A DNA stretch of 64,000 bases from Pseudomonas sp. 10S4 (GTDB lineage Bacteria > Pseudomonadota > Gammaproteobacteria > Pseudomonadales > Pseudomonadaceae): NCBI RefSeq assembly GCF_034344865.1, contig NZ_CP133774.1, forward strand, positions 1,798,001-1,862,000, in the 5' to 3' direction. Both the position numbers and the translations under genes were made by a program. The notes beneath the pieces are model-generated. The model did no database searches. It was not told the DNA's origin and saw only the letters and a program-made list of their open reading frames with translations. This document shows, piece by piece, positions 33,984 through 44,091 of this stretch (position 1 is the stretch's first letter; each line of letters opens with the position of its first letter).

Positions 33984-34933
33984 ATGTCTGTGTTCACCCC
34001 CTGGCTCGGCCCGAGCTGGAAACCTTTCTCGCCCCATACGGGCTCGGCCGCCTGCTCGATTTCCAGGGGATTGCCGCCGGTAGCGAAAACACCAATTTCT
34101 TCATCAGCCTGGAGAAGGGCGAGTTTGTCCTGACCCTGGTCGAGCGCGGCCCGGTTCAGGAAATGCCGTTCTTCATCGAACTGCTTGATGTGTTGCACGA
34201 CGCTGACTTGCCGGTGCCTTACGCGCTTCGCACTACAGACGGCGTGGCCTTGCGCGAATTGGCGGGCAAGCCGGCGCTGTTGCAGCCGCGTCTGGCCGGC
34301 AAGCACATCAAGGACGCCAATGCCCAGCATTGTTCACAGGTGGGCGAGTTGCTCGGCCATCTGCACCTGGCGACCCAGGCCAACATGATCAAGCGCAAGA
34401 CGGATCGTGGTCTGGACTGGATGCTGGAGGAGGGCACGCAGTTGCTCTCGCACCTGAACGCCGAGCAAAGCGATCTGCTGCAACGGGCGCTGGACGAAAT
34501 CACTCAGCGAAAAGAGAAAATTCTGGCGCTGCCACGGGCGAATATCCACGCCGACCTGTTCCGCGACAACGCGATGTTCGAAGGCACGCACCTGACCGGG
34601 TTGATCGACTTCTACAACGCCTGTTCCGGGCCGATGTTGTACGACGTGGCGATTGCCTTGAATGACTGGTGTTCGGACGAACAAGGCTTGATCGACGGGC
34701 CGCGAGCCCGGGCCTTGTTGGGCGCCTATGCGGCGCTGCGCCCGTTTACTGCGGCCGAGGCCGAGTTGTGGCCGACCATGCTGCGAGTGGCGTGCGTGCG
34801 GTTCTGGCTGTCGCGGTTGATTGCCGCCGAGTCTTTCGCCGGGCAGGACGTGTTGATTCACGATCCGATGGAGTTTCAGCTGCGCTTGGCACAGCGGCAG
34901 AAGGTCAATACGCAATTGCCGTTCGCCCTTTAA
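33984..34933 (+). CDS. thrB: Homoserine kinase ThrB, Pseudomonas/APH type (one-base frameshift near the start)
   Basis: ThrB phosphorylates homoserine on the way to threonine. This form belongs to the aminoglycoside-phosphotransferase fold, with NIHADLFRDNAMF as the catalytic loop and GLIDFYNACSGP as the metal-binding segment. The gene starts MSVFTP at 33984, then the C run at 33997-34001 is one base short; restoring it gives LARPELETFLAPYGL and a 316-residue protein, the family length. Without the correction only an internal start at 34163 remains, which would lack the nucleotide-binding lobe. Confidence 0.9.
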
Positions 34934-34935
34934 AT

Positions 34936-35046
34936 TGTGGCGAGGGGGCTTGCCCCGTTGGAGTGCGAAGCGCTCCCATGCGATTTATCGACCGGCAATT
35001 TGGGGGCTGCTTCGCAGCCCAACGGGGGCAAGCCCCCTCGCCACAG
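34936..35046. repeat. Inverted REP pair of the GTGGCGAGGG type
   Basis: TGTGGCGAGGGGGCTTGCCC and GGGCAAGCCCCCTCGCCACA are inverted around GAGTGCGAAGCGCTCCC and GGGCTGCTTCGCAGCCC inner palindromes. It begins directly after the thrB stop and ends near the znuA stop. Confidence 0.85.
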
Positions 35047-35058
35047 GTTCTGTGTCGG

Positions 35059-35989
35059 TTACAACGACTCCAGGCACCCTGCCAAATCATTCCCCAACTT
35101 CTCCAGTACCTGCTCATACCCTTGAGCAGTCGCCGGGGTGTAGCCGCCCAGCGCATCCAGTTCTGCCAGTTTCACCGGCAGGCCAGCCACCAGGGTTTCC
35201 GCCAGGCGTGGCCGCAGCGGCGGTTCGCTGAACACGCAAGGTCTTGCCGACTTCCTGCAATCGGGTGCGCATCGCTGCGACATGCTGGGCGCCAGGCTGG
35301 ACTTCAGCTGCGACGCTGAACACGCCGGTGTGCTTGAGGCCGTAAGCGTCTTCGAAGTAGTCGAACGCTTCGTGGAACACGAAGTAAGGCTTGCCGGCGA
35401 TGCCTGCCAGGCGAGCCTTCAGGCGCAGGTCCAAAGCATCCAGACGCTCATCGAACGCCTTTAGGTTGCTCTGATAGCGCGGCGCGTTGTCGGGATCGGC
35501 GGCACTCAGGTCGGCGGCCATTTTCGTGGCGATCACCCGAGCATTCACCGGCGACAACCACAAATGCGCGTCCAGAGTCCCCGGACGATGATCGTGGTCA
35601 TGTTCGTCGGCATCTTCGGCGTGAGATTGGCTATCTTCGGCGAAGTGTCGCAGTTTCAGGTCAGGCAAATCCTGCACGGCGACAGTGGGCAGTGTGCGAC
35701 CTTTCAGCACGCGCGGCAGGAAACCTTCCATGTCCGGACCGATCCAGTACACCAGATCCACCGACTGCACTTTCCGTACGTCGGAGGGGCGCAAGGCGTA
35801 GTTATGCGGCGAAGCTCCCGGCGGCAGCAGCACCTCCGGAATCGCCACTCCGTCCTGCACCGCCGCCGCAATCAACTGCAGTGGCTTGATGCTGGTGAGC
35901 ACTGTGACTTGCGCTTGAGCCGAGCCAATCAGCAGGAAACTTGCGATAAATGCGACAGGGATAGAAAAAAGTCGGGACACGATGACCAC
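35059..35989 (-). CDS. znuA: Zinc ABC transporter substrate-binding protein ZnuA (one-base frameshift in the C-terminal part)
   Basis: A cluster A-I metal-binding protein that captures zinc in the periplasm. The signal peptide ends GSAQAQ. Zinc ligands are visible: His in ASPHNYALRP, the His-rich acidic loop EDADEHDHDHRPGTLDAHLW, and VFHEAFDYF. After GKT the frame breaks near 35238, where an extra A (T on the coding strand) is present. The remaining C-terminus (CVFSEPPLRPRLAETLVAGL to CLESL) continues in another frame. Corrected length about 309 residues. ATG 35989 or GTG 35980 could be the start. Divergent from zur with a candidate Zur box between. Confidence 0.9.
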
Positions 35990-36007
35990 TCGAAGAGGCG
36001 AGAACGG

Positions 36008-36020
36008 GTAACATAATAAC
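36008..36020. promoter_or_regulatory. Candidate Zur box in the znuA/zur divergent promoter
   Basis: GTAACATAATAAC resembles the gammaproteobacterial Zur operator (GTTATANTATAAC type): AT-rich with partial dyad symmetry. It lies 27 bases before the zur ATG and 19 bases before znuA. Assigned from location and resemblance only. Confidence 0.5.
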
Positions 36021-36046
36021 GTCTCTCACAAAACTCGTCGCCGCTC

Positions 36047-36529
36047 ATGCCTAAAACACCGATTGCCAGCCGTCCCCACGACCACTCTCATTGCGTTCAT
36101 AGCGCATTGTCTGAGGCCGATGCCTTGTGCGCACGTCAGGGTTTGCGCCTGACCGCCCTGCGCCGGCGGGTGCTGGAACTGGTCTGGCAAAGCCACAAGC
36201 CGCTGGGCGCCTACGACATCCTGGCGGTACTCAGCGAGCAGGATGGTCGACGCGCAGCGCCACCGACCGTGTACCGGGCGCTGGATTTCCTGCTGGATAA
36301 CGGCCTCGTGCACCGCATCTCGTCGTTGAACGCCTTCGTTGGCTGCAATCACCCGGAACACGCCCACCAGGGTCAGTTCCTGATTTGCCGCGAATGCCAC
36401 GCCGCGATTGAACTTGAACAAAAATCCATCAGCGACGCGATTGTCTTCAGCGCCAAGGATGTCGGATTTGTCGTGGAGGCCCAGACCGTTGAAGTGGTCG
36501 GGCTCTGCTCGGGTTGCCAGGGGGCTTGA
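36047..36529 (+). CDS. zur: Zinc uptake regulator Zur (Fur family)
   Basis: A 160-residue Fur-family repressor that shuts off zinc import when zinc is plentiful. The winged helix covers about 25-95 ([45 protein letters not shown]). Structural zinc cysteines are CREC at about 115 and CSGC near the C-terminus; regulatory histidines are in [10 protein letters not shown]. The stop overlaps the znuC ATG (TGATG), so zur, znuC and znuB form one transcript. Confidence 0.94.
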   Translation: MPKTPIASRPHDHSHCVHSALSEADALCARQGLRLTALRRRVLELVWQSHKPLGAYDILAVLSEQDGRRAAPPTVYRALDFLLDNGLVHRISSLNAFVGCNHPEHAHQGQFLICRECHAAIELEQKSISDAIVFSAKDVGFVVEAQTVEVVGLCSGCQGA

Positions 36530-37314
36530 TGAGCAACGCGCTGATCCGTCTCGAACAGGTTGCAGTCACGTTTGCCGGGCAAAGCGTGCTGGAAAACATT
36601 GATCTGAGCGTCGAGCCAGGGCAGATCGTGACCCTGATCGGCCCCAACGGCGCTGGCAAAACCACTCTGGTGCGCGCCGTACTCGGCCTGTTGAAACCGG
36701 ACAGCGGTAGCGTCTGGCGCAAGCCGAAACTGCGCGTTGGCTACATGCCGCAAAAACTTCACGTCGATCCAACCCTGCCGCTGTCGGTGCTGCGCTTCTT
36801 GCGCTTGGTGCCGGGAGTGGACCGTGCTCGTGCGTTGTCGGCCCTCAAGGAAGTCGGCGCCGAGCATGTCATCGACAGCCCGGTACAAACGGTGTCTGGT
36901 GGCGAAATGCAGCGTGTGCTGCTGGCCCGGGCGCTGTTGCGTGAACCGGAACTGCTCGTGCTCGACGAGCCGGTGCAAGGCGTCGATGTGGCCGGTCAGG
37001 CCGAGTTGTACAGCCTGATCACGCGTTTGCGTGACCGTCACGGCTGCGGCGTGCTGATGGTTTCCCACGATTTGCACCTGGTGATGAGCACCACCGATCA
37101 GGTGGTTTGCCTGAATCGCCACGTCTGTTGCTCCGGGCACCCGGAACACGTCAGCGGCGATCCAGCCTTCGTCGAGCTGTTCGGCAAGAACGCACAAAGC
37201 CTGGCGATTTATCACCACCATCACGACCATGCTCATGACCTGCATGGCTCGGTGGTCAGCGCGACCGCGTCGGCCCAACCCCACGTCCATGGAGATAGCT
37301 GCAAGCATGGCTGA
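36529..37314 (+). CDS. znuC: Zinc ABC transporter ATP-binding protein ZnuC
   Basis: A 261-residue ATPase with Walker [10 protein letters not shown], signature VSGGEMQRV, Walker [13 protein letters not shown] and H-loop VSHDLH. The C-terminal tail is histidine-rich ([14 protein letters not shown] and [11 protein letters not shown]), usual in ZnuC, perhaps sensing or buffering zinc. The ATG overlaps the zur stop. It works with ZnuA and ZnuB. Confidence 0.95.
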   Translation: MSNALIRLEQVAVTFAGQSVLENIDLSVEPGQIVTLIGPNGAGKTTLVRAVLGLLKPDSGSVWRKPKLRVGYMPQKLHVDPTLPLSVLRFLRLVPGVDRARALSALKEVGAEHVIDSPVQTVSGGEMQRVLLARALLREPELLVLDEPVQGVDVAGQAELYSLITRLRDRHGCGVLMVSHDLHLVMSTTDQVVCLNRHVCCSGHPEHVSGDPAFVELFGKNAQSLAIYHHHHDHAHDLHGSVVSATASAQPHVHGDSCKHG

Positions 37315-38095
37315 TTTTCTGCTCTACGCCCTGCTTGCAGGTCTGGCCCTGGCCGTGGTCGCGGGCCCGCTGGGTTCGTTCGTGGTCTGGCGCCGGATGG
37401 CCTACTTCGGCGATACCTTGTCCCACGCCGCGCTGCTGGGTGTAGCCCTGGGCTTTCTGTTGGACGTGAGCCCGACCGTGGCGGTGACCGTCGGTTGCCT
37501 GCTGCTGGCGGTGTTGCTGGTGACTTTGCAGCAGCGTCAGCCGCTGGCGTCTGACACGCTTTTGGGAATTCTCGCACCGAGCACGCTCTCGCTGGGCCTG
37601 GTGGTACTAAGCTTCATGCATGAAGTGCGGATCGACCTGATGGCCTATCTGTTCGGCGACCTGCTGGCGATCAGCCCGACCGATCTGGCCTGGATCCTCG
37701 GCGGCAGTGCGGCGGTGCTGGCGTTGCTGGTGACGTTGTGGCGGCCATTGCTGGCGATCACCGTGCACGAAGAGTTGGCCACGGTGGAAGGTTTGCCGGT
37801 GGCAGCGTTGCGCCTGACGCTGATGTTGCTGATTGCCATAGTGATTGCCGTGGCGATGAAAATCGTCGGTGTGTTGCTGATTACCTCGTTGTTGATCATC
37901 CCGGCAGCTGCGGCACAACGTCACGCCCGCTCGCCGGAGCAGATGGCATTGGGCGCGAGCCTGCTGGGCATGCTCGCGGTGTGTGGCGGGTTGGCGTTGT
38001 CGTGGTTCAAGGACACCCCGGCGGGCCCATCGATTGTTGTGACGGCCGCCGCACTGTTTCTGCTGAGTTTTGTCCTGCCCCGTCGAGGGGTGTAG
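37307..38095 (+). CDS. znuB: Zinc ABC transporter permease ZnuB
   Basis: A 262-residue permease with about eight membrane segments. Landmarks are [43 protein letters not shown] and [20 protein letters not shown], typical of cluster A-I metal permeases. The ATG at 37307 overlaps znuC by eight bases; the longer frame from 37229 lies within znuC. Confidence 0.94.
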   Translation: MADFLLYALLAGLALAVVAGPLGSFVVWRRMAYFGDTLSHAALLGVALGFLLDVSPTVAVTVGCLLLAVLLVTLQQRQPLASDTLLGILAPSTLSLGLVVLSFMHEVRIDLMAYLFGDLLAISPTDLAWILGGSAAVLALLVTLWRPLLAITVHEELATVEGLPVAALRLTLMLLIAIVIAVAMKIVGVLLITSLLIIPAAAAQRHARSPEQMALGASLLGMLAVCGGLALSWFKDTPAGPSIVVTAAALFLLSFVLPRRGV

Positions 38096-38132
38096 ACTTG
38101 CTCGTTTTTTGCGCAAATAGAGAGTCGCAGGA

Positions 38133-38849
38133 ATGAAGTCGTTCGCCTCCCGTTATCTGCTCCTTGTCGCATTTTCTCTGCTGCTGGGCGCTTGCCAAAG
38201 CACGCCACCGGCGGCCACCGAGGCCCCCGATGCACGGGCTGCGGCGATCGCACAACTGGAACAAAACCTGGCCAGCAGCGAGCTGGCCACCGCCGAAGAT
38301 CAACTGGCTGCCTTGCAGGCCCAGTCGCCCGACGACCCAAGCCTTGTGCAGTACCAACGGCAACTGGCCGAAGCCTATCTGCAACGCAGCCAGATTGTGT
38401 TGCAAAAAGGCGATGTAAACGCTGCCGCGACCGCCCTGAGCCGTGCCCGGGCATTGATGCCCAAGGCCCCGGCGCTGACCGGCGGGGTTAACAACGCCAT
38501 CGTCAATGCGCGCAAGGCTGAGCTGGACAAGGCTGAGGCAGCGCTCATGGCTGCTGAAGCCAAGCCGAAAGCCAAAGTTATCGACCCGACGGCGCAAAGC
38601 ACCACGGTGGCGTTGAACCTCACCGATATGAGCAAACTGCGTCGTCAACTGGATGCTATCGCCGCCGATGTGGTGAATTATGAATGCGATGTGAGCATTC
38701 AGGCGCCGCGTACTCAGGATTACCCTTGGTTGGCGACGTTGCTGACCAACCGGGTGAAGAAGCTTGATTCGGATTTCGATTTGAAGATCGAGAAGCAGAT
38801 CCTGCGCAATGTGCCGGCGCAGATGGTGTTGAGTCCGCGTAAGCCTTAA
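38133..38849 (+). CDS. Predicted outer-membrane lipoprotein (PA5502-like)
   Basis: A 238-residue lipoprotein with lipobox LLGAC (Cys about residue 20). Most of the mature protein to about residue 150 is Ala- and Gln-rich and helical, resembling tetratricopeptide or coiled-coil segments (AEDQLAALQAQSPDDPSLVQ). The C-terminal 75 residues look like a small mixed domain. It is 37 bases after znuB and keeps the same position in P. aeruginosa, but a zinc role is unproven. Confidence 0.75.
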   Translation: MKSFASRYLLLVAFSLLLGACQSTPPAATEAPDARAAAIAQLEQNLASSELATAEDQLAALQAQSPDDPSLVQYQRQLAEAYLQRSQIVLQKGDVNAAATALSRARALMPKAPALTGGVNNAIVNARKAELDKAEAALMAAEAKPKAKVIDPTAQSTTVALNLTDMSKLRRQLDAIAADVVNYECDVSIQAPRTQDYPWLATLLTNRVKKLDSDFDLKIEKQILRNVPAQMVLSPRKP

Positions 38850-38853
38850 AAGC

Positions 38854-38943
38854 TTCGCGGGCAAGCCTCGCTCCTACAGGGGCACGTCGTTCACACTATT
38901 GGCGAACGACATAAAACCTGTAGGAGCGAGGCTTGCCCGCGAA
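38854..38943. repeat. Inverted REP pair of the TGTAGGAGCGAGGC subtype
   Basis: TTCGCGGGCAAGCCTCGCTC (then CTACAGG) and CCTGTAGGAGCGAGGCTTGC (then CCGCGAA) are inverted across about 40 bases. The subtype differs from others in the window by GTAGG for GTGGG. It lies between the lipoprotein gene and katE. Confidence 0.85.
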
Positions 38944-38969
38944 GGCGCCCTCCCTAACGAAACACCTCT

Positions 38970-41107
38970 CTAGGCCGGAATCGCCTTGGCCTTAGGCTCC
39001 CTGTCCCAAACCCGATGCTGCCCAATCGCGGCAAAAAACGCCTTGAACAGCTTGGCATCCGCGCCAACGATCAACCCCGCATCCGCCTCCAGTTTCAACA
39101 CATCCAGCAATTGCCTGGCCTCGCCATGCAACGCAATCGCCTTCAGGTGCTTGTAGGCCTCCAGCAAGTAATGCAACGCCACGCCATCACCGCTCAACGC
39201 CTTGATCGACGCGGCGCCACCCGGCACGAACACCGCATCGAACGCCACCGACGGCAGACCTTCCATCGACGCATCCACCGGCAGTGACTTGCCATTGGCA
39301 GTTGTCACCGGCGCCGAAGTCGGCCCAAGCAATTTGGCGTGAGCACCCTCGGCGGTCAGCGCTTTCTTTATCGCCTCAATCGCTGCACCATCGACGCCGT
39401 TGGCCGCAAGAATCGCCACTTTCCGGGTTTTGATGTTTTCTGGCAGTAAATTGGCCTGACTCAGCGCTGGGGAGTGATCCAGCGACGTTTTGCGCACATC
39501 CACAGTCCCGGCTTTCGGCGCCGGCAGACCCAGGTTCTGCGCCACACGCTTGGCCAGTTCCAGATCGATATTGGCGAGGATCTCGTTAACTTGCCGCTCA
39601 CGAATCCACAACCGTTCAACCTTACCCAACTCGAAGCTGTAAGCCGAGATGATGTGTTCCTGCTCGTGCTTGCTCATGCTCTTGAAGAACAGCCGCGCCT
39701 GGGAAAAGTGATCGCTGAACGACTCGCTGCGCTGACGAATCTTGTTGGCGTCGATGCGTTCCGGATATGTCTCGAAGCCACCGTCCTTCGCCGCCGCGGG
39801 GTTTCTTTCGGCCAACCGCCATCAATCGAGTTGGGCTCGTAGGACGCGCGACCCTTGTCGATGGTGGTTCGGTGCAAGGCATCGCGCTGGCCGTTGTGGA
39901 AGGGAGTGACCGGGCGGTTGATCGGGATTTCGTGAAAGTTTGGGCCGCCGAGTCGGCTGATTTGCGTGTCGGTGTAGGAAAACAACCGACCTTGCAGCAG
40001 TGGATCGTTGGAGAAGTCGATGCCTGGGACGATGTGCCCAGGGCAAAACGCAACCTGCTCGGTTTCGGCGAAGAAATTGTCCGGGTTGCGGTTCAACACC
40101 ATTTTGCCCAGTGGTGTGATCGGGACGATTTCTTCCGGGATCAGTTTGGTCGGGTCGAGGATGTCGAAGTCGAAGCTGTGCTCGTTCTCTTCTTCGATAA
40201 TTTGTACGCCAAGTTCCCATTCCGGGTAGTCCCCGGTCTCGATGGCCTCCCAGAGATCGCGACGGTGGAAGTCAGTGTCTTTACCGGCGAGTTTCTGCGC
40301 CTCATCCCACACCAGCGAGCAAGTGCCGGCGGTAGGGCGCCAGTGGAATTTGACGAAGCGCGATTTGCCTTCGGCATTGATCAGCCGAAAGGTGTGGATG
40401 CCGAAGCCCTGCATGCTGCGCAGGCTTTTCGGGATCGCCCGGTCGGACATCGTCCAGATGACCATGTGTGCCGACTCGGGTTGCAGGGACACGAAGTCCC
40501 AGAACGTGTCATGGGCCGAGCCGCCAGTCGGCATATCGTTGTGGGGCTCGGGTTTTACCGCGTGGACGAAGTCGGGAAACTTGATCGCGTCCTGAATGAA
40601 GAACACCGGCATGTTGTTGCCCACCAGGTCGAAGTTGCCTTCGTCGGTGAAGAACTTCACAGCGAAACCTCGTACGTCCCGCACAGTATCGCCTGACCCG
40701 CGCGGGCCTTGAACGGTAGAGAAACGGGTGAATACCGGGGTTTTCTTGCCCGGCTCCTGTAGGAAACCAGCCTTGGTCAGAGCGGAGTGGTTTTCGTAGG
40801 TCTGGAAGTAGCCATGGGCGCCGGTGCCTCGGGCATGAACGATGCGCTCCGGAATGCGTTCATGGTCAAAATGCGTGATCTTTTCACGCATGATGAAGTC
40901 TTCCAGCAGCGACGGCCCGCGGGCTCCGACCTTCAAGCTGTTCTGGTTGTCCGAAACCTTCACGCCTTGGTTGGTGCGCAATGCCTGTTCAGTGGCATCG
41001 GAGCGAAATTGTTCCAGGCTATCGAGCTTGGCGTTGGTGTTGCCGCGGTCCAGGGTGTCGGTCCCGGCCAATGCGCTTTTGGGAGCGCCAGGCTTCTTGG
41101 TACTCAT
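38970..41107 (-). CDS. katE: Large-subunit catalase KatE/HPII type (one-base frameshift)
   Basis: A clade 2 catalase with about 712 residues once corrected. The catalytic His region is [19 protein letters not shown], with the Asn in [23 protein letters not shown], and the heme tyrosine in [12 protein letters not shown]. After GGWPKETP the G run at 39798-39801 is one base short; the remaining 280 residues ([17 protein letters not shown] onward) continue in the next frame. They end in the DJ-1/GATase-like domain of HPII ([14 protein letters not shown]). It degrades hydrogen peroxide in the cytoplasm. Not part of the znu or met units. Confidence 0.92.
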
Positions 41108-41372
41108 CAGTCGTAAACTCCTCGTTGCGATTCCTGCCGTAGCCAGGATTCTTGTGCAATTCCCCAGGCACGGCACCGGGGGCGTTTTCGAGTTGCCTAA
41201 TTAGTGACTGATGAGGTTTTTAGCCGTTCCTTTTTTATGACCTTTGATCGCGTTATTTCCAAATGAAAGGATGAATGCGGAATAAATGCTAATAACCTCT
41301 ATACGGACAGGCTAAAATGCGCGCCCGGCTAACCGCTGATCCTTTTCCAACGCGCCCCACAAGGTTCGCTAC

Positions 41373-42389
41373 GTGATCGAGTTTCAAAACGTCCATAAGA
41401 CTTACCGCGTCGCCGGTAAGGATATTCCCGCCCTGCATCCGACCAGTCTGACGATTGAGAACGGTCAGGTCTTCGGCCTGATCGGTCATTCCGGTGCGGG
41501 AAAAAGTACCCTGCTGCGTCTGATCAATCGCCTGGAAGAGTCCAGTGGCGGCAAGATCTTCGTCGATGGCGAGGAAGTCACGGCGCTGGATGCCAATAGC
41601 CTGCGACGTTTCCGTCAGCAAGTCGGGATGATTTTCCAGCACTTCAACCTGCTGGCGTCCAAGACTGTGGCCGACAACGTCGCGCTGCCGCTGACCCTGG
41701 CCGGTGAGTTGTCCCGCGGCGAGATCGACCAGCGTGTGGCTGAACTGTTGGCCCGGGTAGGTTTGTCCGACCACGCCAGGAAGTACCCGGCGCAGTTGTC
41801 CGGTGGCCAGAAGCAGCGCGTCGGCATCGCCCGCGCCCTCGCGAGCCAGCCCGCCAATCCTCCTCGCGCGACGAGGCCACGAGCGCCCTCGACCCACGAG
41901 ACGACCGCATCGAAGTGCTGCGACCTGCTGGCCCGGGATCAACCGGGAATTCGGTGCTGACGATCATGCGTGATCACGCACGAGATGGACGTGATCCAGA
42001 CGATCGCGAGCAAGGTCGCGGTGATGGACGCTGGCGTGATCGTCGAGCAAGGCTCGGTGGCTGAGGTGTTCCTGCATCCCAAGCACCCGACCACCAAGCG
42101 TTTCGTACAAGAAAGCGAGCAGATCGACGAAAGCGAACAGCGCGACGACTTCGCTCACGTGCCGGGCCGTATCGTGCGTCTGACCTTCCAGGGCGAAGCG
42201 ACCTACGCGCCATTGCTGGGTACCGTCGCTCGGGAAACCGGCGTGGACTACAGCATCCTGGCCGGTCGTATCGACCGCATCAAAGACGTCCCTTACGGGC
42301 AACTGACCCTGGCCGTCACCGGCGGCGACATGGAAGCGGCGTTCGGCCTCTTCACCGCGGCTGACGTCCACATGGAGGTGCTGCGCTAA
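41373..42389 (+). CDS. metN: D-methionine ABC transporter ATP-binding protein MetN (scrambled internal segment)
   Basis: The start is GTG at 41373 ([13 protein letters not shown]). Walker [11 protein letters not shown]-loop MIFQHFNLL and signature [18 protein letters not shown] are intact. From about 41850 to 41990 the sequence is corrupted: Walker [10 protein letters not shown] is read in a second frame, TTAS in the first, INRE in a third, and a TGA falls at 41958-41960. From 41975 ([20 protein letters not shown]) the original frame returns and includes the C-terminal NIL domain. The whole span is 339 codons, a few longer than MetN normally is. As written it could not make a working ATPase. 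Confidence 0.9.
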
Positions 42390-43063
42390 TGGAAGCCCTG
42401 ATGAGTTTCTTCGCCAATATCGACTGGCTCGAGATCTGGCTGGCCACCGGCGACACCCTGCTGATGCTCGGCGGTTCGCTGTTGTTCACGGTGTTGCTCG
42501 GCTTGCCGCTGGGCGTGTTGTTGTTCCTGTGCAGCCCGCGTCAGTTGCTCGAATCCAAAGGCATCTACGCTGTGTTGTCGCTGGCGGTGAACATCCTGCG
42601 TTCGCTGCCGTTCATCATTTTGCTGATTGTGATGATCCCGTTCACGGTGTTGATCACCGGTACTTCGCTCGGTGTTGCTGGCGCGATTCCACCGTTGGTG
42701 GTGGGCGCTACGCCGTTCTTCGCACGACTGGTGGAAACCGCCCTGCGTGAAGTCGATCGCGGCATCATCGAAGCGACCCAGGCCATGGGCGCGACTACCA
42801 AGCAGATCATCATCAACGCCCTGCTGCCAGAAGCCCGTCCGGGCATTTACGCGGCGATTACGGTGACGGCAATTACACTGGTGTCCTACACGGCAATGGC
42901 TGGTGTGGTCGGCGCCGGTGGCTTGGGCGACCTGGCCATCCGTTTCGGCTACCAGCGTTTCCAGACCGATGTAATGATCGTCACCGTGGTCCTGTTGCTG
43001 GTGCTGGTGCAGGTGCTGCAAATGGTTGGCGACAGGTTGGTCGTACACTTTTCCAGAAAATAA
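42389..43063 (+). CDS. metI: D-methionine ABC transporter permease MetI
   Basis: A 224-residue inner-membrane permease with five membrane segments. The EAA loop is EVDRGIIEATQAMGATTKQIIINALLPEARPG, and GVVGAGGLGDLAIRFGYQRF is conserved in MetI. The ATG shares one base with the metN stop (TAATG). It transports methionine isomers with MetN and the binding protein that follows. Confidence 0.95.
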   Translation: MEALMSFFANIDWLEIWLATGDTLLMLGGSLLFTVLLGLPLGVLLFLCSPRQLLESKGIYAVLSLAVNILRSLPFIILLIVMIPFTVLITGTSLGVAGAIPPLVVGATPFFARLVETALREVDRGIIEATQAMGATTKQIIINALLPEARPGIYAAITVTAITLVSYTAMAGVVGAGGLGDLAIRFGYQRFQTDVMIVTVVLLLVLVQVLQMVGDRLVVHFSRK

Positions 43064-43140
43064 ATGGTTCACATAACCAAGACATGAGCCGGCCATTCGC
43101 TGGCAGGCGCCACACGGGCGCCTCACAAGGAGTTAGCTGA

Positions 43141-43914
43141 ATGAAAAAACTACTCGTCGCGTTCGCAGCCGTTGCCGCGTTCTCTGCCCAGGCTGCTGAA
43201 ACCCTGACCGTCGCCGCGACGCCGGTTCCGCATGCGGAGATTCTGGAGTTCGTGAAACCGGCCCTGGCCAAAGAAGGCGTGGACCTGAAAGTCAAAGTCT
43301 TCACCGACTACATCCAGCCGAACGTGCAGGTCGCCGAGAAGCGTCTGGATGCCAACTTCTTCCAGCACCAGCCGTACCTGGATGAGTTCAACAAGGCCAA
43401 GGGTACCAACCTGGTTGCTGTTGCCGGCGTACACCTGGAACCACTGGGCGCTTACTCCAGCAAGTACAAAACCCTGGCTGAACTGCCTGGCGGCGCCAAC
43501 GTGGTGATCCCGAACGACGCCACCAACGGCGGCCGTGCGCTGTTGCTGCTGCAGAAGGCTGGCCTGATCAAGTTGAAGGATGCGAACAACATCCTGTCGA
43601 CCGTCAAGGACATCACCGAGAACTCCAAGGACCTGAAATTCCGCGAACTGGAAGCCGCGACCATCCCGCGCGTACTGACCCAGGTCGACCTGGCGCTGAT
43701 CAACACCAACTACGCGCTGGAAGCCAAGCTTGATCCGTCCAAGGACGCACTGGTCATCGAAGGCAATGACTCGCCTTACGTGAACATCCTGGTGGCCCGT
43801 CCAGACGACAAGGACAGCGACGCGATGAAGAAACTGGTTGCTGCCCTGCACAGCCCGGAAGTGAAAGCGTTCATTCTCGAGAAGTACAAAGGCGCGGTAT
43901 TGCCGGCGTTCTGA
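43141..43914 (+). CDS. metQ: MetQ/NlpA family methionine substrate-binding protein
   Basis: A 257-residue NlpA-family periplasmic protein. The signal peptide (residues 1-20) ends in AQAAE with no lipobox cysteine, so unlike E. coli MetQ it should be soluble. Family motifs include VAATPVPHAEILEFV, FQHQPYLDEFN and IPNDATNGGRAL; LALINTNYALEAKL lies near the ligand pocket. It is 77 bases after metI and followed by a strong terminator. Confidence 0.93.
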   Translation: MKKLLVAFAAVAAFSAQAAETLTVAATPVPHAEILEFVKPALAKEGVDLKVKVFTDYIQPNVQVAEKRLDANFFQHQPYLDEFNKAKGTNLVAVAGVHLEPLGAYSSKYKTLAELPGGANVVIPNDATNGGRALLLLQKAGLIKLKDANNILSTVKDITENSKDLKFRELEAATIPRVLTQVDLALINTNYALEAKLDPSKDALVIEGNDSPYVNILVARPDDKDSDAMKKLVAALHSPEVKAFILEKYKGAVLPAF

Positions 43915-43928
43915 TCTGCGGATGCAAC

Positions 43929-43962
43929 GAAAAAAGGGCGCATTCAATGCGCCCCTTTTTTG
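43929..43962. terminator. Bidirectional Rho-independent terminator after metQ
   Basis: AAAAAAGGGCGCAT and ATGCGCCCCTTTTTT pair around TCA, with an A run before and a T run after the GC stem. It lies 14 bases after the metQ stop. Confidence 0.9.
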
Positions 43963-43979
43963 TGCCTGAAACACCGACC

Positions 43980-44070
43980 CTGTGGGAGCGGGCTTGCTCG
44001 CGAAAGCGGTGGGTCAGCCGACATATATGCTGAATGACACACCGTATTCGCGAGCAAGCCCGCTCCCACA
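43980..44070. repeat. Inverted REP pair
   Basis: CTGTGGGAGCGGGCTTGCTC and GAGCAAGCCCGCTCCCACA are inverted across about 50 bases, with CGCGAA/TTCGCG inner edges. It separates the convergent metQ and SCO genes. Confidence 0.88.
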
Positions 44071-44091
44071 TTGGTGCTGTGTTAGCCCTAA

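Noticed and set aside
38970..39815. Separate DJ-1/PfpI-type gene
   Set aside because: It is the C-terminal part of the large catalase; one missing base at 39798-39801 splits the frame.
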